Assembly (NCBI GenBank): GCA_902585045.1
Contig: CACICB010000003.1
Span: 20,483 to 84,482, forward strand
Length of the DNA stretch: 64,000 bases
Origin: an uncultured Pelagibacteraceae bacterium
Lineage (GTDB): Bacteria > Pseudomonadota > Alphaproteobacteria > Pelagibacterales > Pelagibacteraceae
Direction: 5' to 3'
The notes beneath the pieces were generated by a model that did no database searches, was not told the origin of the DNA, and was given only the letters and a program-made list of their open reading frames with translations. Shown here piece after piece: positions 60,730 to 64,000 of this stretch (its first letter is position 1; every line of letters begins with the position of its first letter). The position numbers and the translations under genes were made by a program.

Positions 60730-61604
60730 TGAGAGGCGTTAAATTTATAGTTCCTGCAATAATTTTAATTGGTGTAGTGATTTTCCAATCTTTATTTATA
60801 GTGCAAGAAATTAGCCAAGCAATTGTTCTTCAATTTGGTGATCCTAAAAAAATTGTTACTAAAGCTGGTTTAAACTTTAAATTACCTTTCATTCAAAATG
60901 TTGTCTATTTAGATAAAAGAATTTTAAATCTAGATAATGATCCTGAAGAGGTTATTGCTGCAGATCAGAAAAGATTAATCGTTGACGCTTTTGCTAGATT
61001 TAAAATTGTAGACCCTTTAAAGTTTTATATCTCAGTTGGAAACGAAAGAGTTGCAAGATCTAGGTTATCTACAATCATTAATTCTAGAATCAGAGGTGTA
61101 TTAGGTACACAAGAACTAGCAACGTTATTATCTACAGACAGAGCAAGACAAATGCAAATAATTCAATCACAAGTAAACGAGGAAGCAAAAAATTTTGGAA
61201 TTACTATTGTTGATGTTCGAATTAAAAGAGCTGATTTACCTCCAGCAAACAGTGAAGCGATTTATAAAAGAATGCAAACAGAAAGAGAGAGAGAAGCGAA
61301 GGAATTTAGAGCACAAGGTGCAGAGATAGCTCAAAAAATTAGATCGACAGCAGACAAAGACGTAACTGTAATTTTAGCTCAAGCGAACAAAAAATCAGAA
61401 ATTATGAAAGGTGAAGGTGATGGTCTAAGAAATAAAATTTTTGCTGATGCGTTCGGAAGAGACCCACAGTTTTTTGCTTTTTATAGGGCAATGCAAGCAT
61501 ATGAAAAAGCTTTAATTGGAGGCGAGACATCACTCGTTTTATCACCTGATAGTGAATTCTTTAAGTTTTTTGGCAAGTCTGTTAAACCTGCCTTAAAAAG
61601 GTAA
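60729..61604 (+). CDS. hflC: HflC, SPFH-family FtsH regulator
   Basis: 291 residues: TM helix at about 6-24 (FIVPAIILIGVVIFQSLFIV), SPFH domain (QAIVLQFGDPKKIVTKAGLN, FKLPFIQNVVYLDKRILNLD), coiled coil MQTEREREAKEFRAQGAEIA and a C-terminal FAFYRAMQAYEKAL with a short hydrophobic end. Operon hflK-hflC-DUF2065-degP puts membrane protein quality control in one unit. Confidence 0.95.
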   Translation: MRGVKFIVPAIILIGVVIFQSLFIVQEISQAIVLQFGDPKKIVTKAGLNFKLPFIQNVVYLDKRILNLDNDPEEVIAADQKRLIVDAFARFKIVDPLKFYISVGNERVARSRLSTIINSRIRGVLGTQELATLLSTDRARQMQIIQSQVNEEAKNFGITIVDVRIKRADLPPANSEAIYKRMQTEREREAKEFRAQGAEIAQKIRSTADKDVTVILAQANKKSEIMKGEGDGLRNKIFADAFGRDPQFFAFYRAMQAYEKALIGGETSLVLSPDSEFFKFFGKSVKPALKR

Positions 61605-61619
61605 GAATTCAAAATATTT

Positions 61620-61805
61620 GTGAATGAGTTTATTATCGCAATTGGATTAATTTTTTTTGTGGAAGGTCTGTTTTTAGCCATTTTCCCGTCAAGAATTAAA
61701 AACATATTAGAATTAATTAAAAATACTCCTGAGAATAAATTAAGAATTTTAGGAATTGTTTTTTTGATTACCGGTTTTTTAATAATTTGGTATATAAAAA
61801 GTTAG
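61620..61805 (+). CDS. DUF2065 (YjeT-like) small membrane protein
   Basis: 61 residues with a GTG start at 61620 and two TM helices: EFIIAIGLIFFVEGLFLAIF and LRILGIVFLITGFLIIWYI, joined by PSRIKNILELIKNTPENK. This helix-loop-helix pattern is that of the DUF2065 family, which sits next to hflC in many proteobacteria. Function unknown. The stop abuts the degP start. Confidence 0.85.
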   Translation: MNEFIIAIGLIFFVEGLFLAIFPSRIKNILELIKNTPENKLRILGIVFLITGFLIIWYIKS

Positions 61806-63206
61806 ATGAAATTAGTAAGTAAAATATTATTTTTTTTAATTGTAATTAATTTTTCTTTTGTACATTCAAAACCTGTTCCAGATTCATTTGCAGATTTAGC
61901 AGATAAACTAATGCCGTCCGTTGTGAATATTTCTACAACTCAAACGGTTAGAACAACTACAAATCAATTTCCTTTTCAATTCCCTCCAGGATCACCATTT
62001 GGTGAAATGTTTAAAGATTTTGAAAGACCTACAGAGAGAAAAGCTTCTTCGCTAGGTTCAGGATTTATTATTGATACAAAAGGAACAGTTGTTACTAATA
62101 ATCATGTAATCTCTGGAGCTGATGATATTTTAGTAAGGGTAGGAGATAAAGAATACAAAGCTAAAGTAGTTGGTGCAGATCCTTATATGGATATAGCAGT
62201 TTTAAAAATGGAAACTAGAGATCAATTTAAGCCAGTGAGCTTTGGTGACTCTGACAAAGCAAGGGTTGGAGATTGGGCTGTCGCGATTGGAAATCCTTTT
62301 GGTTTAGGTGGAACAGTAACTGCAGGAATTATATCTGCAAGAAACAGAGATATTAATCTAACAAGGTATGACGATTTCATTCAAACCGATGCTTCTATAA
62401 ATCAAGGTAACTCAGGTGGACCTTTATTTAATTTAAAAGGTGAAGTAATTGGGATCAACACTGCAATAATTGCTCCAGGCCAATCTGGTTCTATCGGAAT
62501 AGGATTTGCTATTCCAGCTAATGCAGCGTCAAATGTTATTAATCAATTAATTAAATTTGGAGAAACTAAAAGAGGGTGGTTAGGAGTTCGAATTCAAGAG
62601 GTTACAAAAGAAATAGCTGATGTGGAAAAACTCAAAAAACCTCAAGGCGCTCTGGTTGCAAGTGTAGGTGAAAATAGTCCCGCAGATAAAGCAGGAATAA
62701 AAGCAGGCGATATAATTTTAAATTTTGATGGAAAAAAAATTGATACAATGAGAACTCTACCAAAAGTCGTTGCCTCTACAGAGGTTGGAAAAAGTGTAGA
62801 GCTTAAAATCTGGAGAAACAAAAGACTTATATCAAAAAGATTAGTTCTTGGACGACTTGAGTCATCTGAAGAATTTAAAGATAAGAAAACAAAAACAGTA
62901 AAAAAAGTTGTAGATATTGATAAATTAAAAATAGCTGTAAGAGATGTAAATAGCGAAGATATTTCCTCAAGGAATTTAAAGAAAACATCTGGAGTTGTAA
63001 TAACAGAAATTTCTAGCAGAAGCCCGCTAATTAACCTTTTGAGTGTAAATGATATAATAATTGAAGTTCAAAAGTCTCCAATAAGGTCGACCTCAGATTT
63101 AAAAAAGTCAGTTGATAGTTTTTTTAAAAAGGGGGAGAAAACACTACTATTAACAGTTATAAATAAAAATAATCAAAGACGTTACCTAGGCGTTAAAATA
63201 AATTAG
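61806..63206 (+). CDS. degP: Periplasmic serine protease DegP/HtrA (Do family)
   Basis: 466 residues. A signal peptide (SKILFFLIVINFSFVHS) then a trypsin-like domain with His in TNNHVISGADDI, Asp in PYMDIAVLKM and Ser in QGNSGGPLFN; Q-linker region near FPFQFPPGSPFGEMF. Two PDZ domains follow: RGWLGVRIQEVTKEI with GIKAGDIILNFDG, and SGVVITEISSRSPLINLLSV. Envelope chaperone-protease that handles misfolded outer-membrane proteins. Follows hflKC and DUF2065. Confidence 0.96.
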   Translation: MKLVSKILFFLIVINFSFVHSKPVPDSFADLADKLMPSVVNISTTQTVRTTTNQFPFQFPPGSPFGEMFKDFERPTERKASSLGSGFIIDTKGTVVTNNHVISGADDILVRVGDKEYKAKVVGADPYMDIAVLKMETRDQFKPVSFGDSDKARVGDWAVAIGNPFGLGGTVTAGIISARNRDINLTRYDDFIQTDASINQGNSGGPLFNLKGEVIGINTAIIAPGQSGSIGIGFAIPANAASNVINQLIKFGETKRGWLGVRIQEVTKEIADVEKLKKPQGALVASVGENSPADKAGIKAGDIILNFDGKKIDTMRTLPKVVASTEVGKSVELKIWRNKRLISKRLVLGRLESSEEFKDKKTKTVKKVVDIDKLKIAVRDVNSEDISSRNLKKTSGVVITEISSRSPLINLLSVNDIIIEVQKSPIRSTSDLKKSVDSFFKKGEKTLLLTVINKNNQRRYLGVKIN

Positions 63207-63208
63207 TT

Positions 63209-64000
63209 TTGCTCAAAAAGTTAATAATCTTAGCGGGTCCGACAGCTTCAGGAAAAACAAATTTAGCAATTAAATTAGCGGAAAAAATAAATGGTGAGAT
63301 TATTAATGCTGATAGCATGCAAGTTTTTAAAGAATTTTCTGTTTTATCTTCAAGACCAAGTTCAGCCCAAACTAAAAAAATAAAACACCATCTTTATGGA
63401 ATTATTTCAGTCAAAAAACATTTTTCAGCTGGAGATTGGCTTAAACATGTAAAAAAAAAGATTAATATTTGTAAAAAAAAAAAGAAAGTCCCAATAATAG
63501 TTGGAGGAACTGGGCTTTATTTTAATATAATTACAAAGGGTATTAGTAAAATTCCTGACATTGATATTAAAACGAGAAATAAAGTAAGAAACTTGTTTAA
63601 AAAACTTGGTTATAAAAAATTTTATCATCAACTGCTTAAACTTGATCCAAAAATTCAAGGAAAAATAGTTCAAACAGACTCTCAAAGACTACAAAGAGCG
63701 TATGAAGTAAAGCTTAAGACAAAAAAATCATTATATGATTGGTTTGAAAATACAAAATCTGATTTTTCGGATTTTGAAATAAAAAAGATTTTTATTGATA
63801 TACCTAGAGATGTATTGTTAAAAAAAATCTCTTTTAGAACAGAAGAAATGTTTAAGAACAATTGTATTAACGAAGTCAAAAGATTTAATGCTTTAAAAAT
63901 AAGTAAAACCTTATCAGTAAATAAACTTATTGGCGTGAAGGAAATTAATGATTTTTTGAGCAATTCTATCTCTTTAGAGCAGTGCAAAGATCTTATTAAT
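63209..64000 (+). CDS. miaA: tRNA dimethylallyltransferase, 3' end cut by window edge
   Basis: Adds an isopentenyl group to A37 of tRNAs reading UNN codons. 264 codons are open to the window end, so it lacks about 40 C-terminal residues. P-loop LAGPTASGKTNLAIKLA, INADSMQVFKEFSVLSSRPS, HHLYGIISVKKHFSAGDW, PIIVGGTGLYFNII, DSQRLQRAYEV and KLIGVKEI are family marks. No ATG exists at the N-terminus; TTG at 63209, three bases after the degP stop, is the likely start. I read this frame directly. Confidence 0.95.
   Translation, partial: MLKKLIILAGPTASGKTNLAIKLAEKINGEIINADSMQVFKEFSVLSSRPSSAQTKKIKHHLYGIISVKKHFSAGDWLKHVKKKINICKKKKKVPIIVGGTGLYFNIITKGISKIPDIDIKTRNKVRNLFKKLGYKKFYHQLLKLDPKIQGKIVQTDSQRLQRAYEVKLKTKKSLYDWFENTKSDFSDFEIKKIFIDIPRDVLLKKISFRTEEMFKNNCINEVKRFNALKISKTLSVNKLIGVKEINDFLSNSISLEQCKDLIN

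Overview
The window is a very AT-rich, tightly packed bacterial chromosome segment with overlapping genes and few intergenic gaps. Gene families and order point to a streamlined alphaproteobacterium, most likely of the SAR11/Pelagibacterales type. The supporting signs are a circularly permuted two-piece tmRNA gene, a PetP/PetR-like pair beside ilvE, GatB/YqeY-dnaG-rpoD, an alphaproteobacterial-length FtsZ linker, an ELM1-family protein, and ThyX in the thymidylate-synthase role. The lineage is inferred from content, not from a database match.

Layout. 1-3354: lgt (cut by the window edge), ubiK-like, and a minus-strand MarR / OmpR-type regulator / histidine kinase operon. 3431-12953: ilvE, then a minus-strand operon uvrB - pteridine-reductase-like SDR - folB - uvrC - pgsA - methyltransferase, then a plus-strand aspartate aminotransferase and minus-strand trxB. 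12977-18989: ELM1-family protein, a 2OG-Fe(II) oxygenase and carAB. 19109-23388: yqeY-dnaG-rpoD and a tRNA with anticodon CAT. 23393-25950: mlaC/mlaA, an Amidase_2 protein and the RNase P RNA gene. 26005-47403: a complete cell-wall and division (dcw) cluster, mraZ-ftsZ-rsmH-ftsL-ftsI-murEF-mraY-murD-ftsW-murG-murC-murB-ddl-ftsQ-ftsA-lpxC-bamD-ligA. 47392-53977: aminopeptidase P, uvrD, an AsmA-like protein and fumC. 54038-57499: an accessory segment. 57501-57760: ssrA (minus). 57808-64000: thyX, mrp/apbC, hflK-hflC-DUF2065-degP and the start of miaA.

The dcw cluster has three unusual traits. ftsZ lies between mraZ and rsmH instead of between ftsA and lpxC. murE and murF are one 918-codon gene. 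FtsA is so divergent that the actin-type nucleotide-binding motifs are not visible. Upstream of mraZ are three tandem 10-bp repeats with the MraZ-box pattern, overlapping a likely promoter.

The most interesting region is 54744-57760. The 3' end of the permuted ssrA gene carries GGGGCGTTCTGT (plus strand), and that 12-mer recurs twice more at 54746 and 56223. The two genes 54812-56197 and 56474-57499 (a membrane-anchored sugar-dehydrogenase-like protein and a secreted polysaccharide-lyase-like protein) therefore each sit between two copies. This looks like serial site-specific insertion of single-gene segments at ssrA, with no integrase visible in the window. The tmRNA itself predicts the short tag ANQKFALAA and has a non-canonical T-loop.

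Other links: FolB, a FolM/PTR1-type reductase and ThyX suggest folate metabolism without classical ThyA/FolA. UvrB, UvrC and UvrD (nucleotide excision repair) are all present. The envelope genes (mla, dcw, lpxC, bamD, degP, hflKC) indicate a diderm cell with meso-diaminopimelate peptidoglycan.
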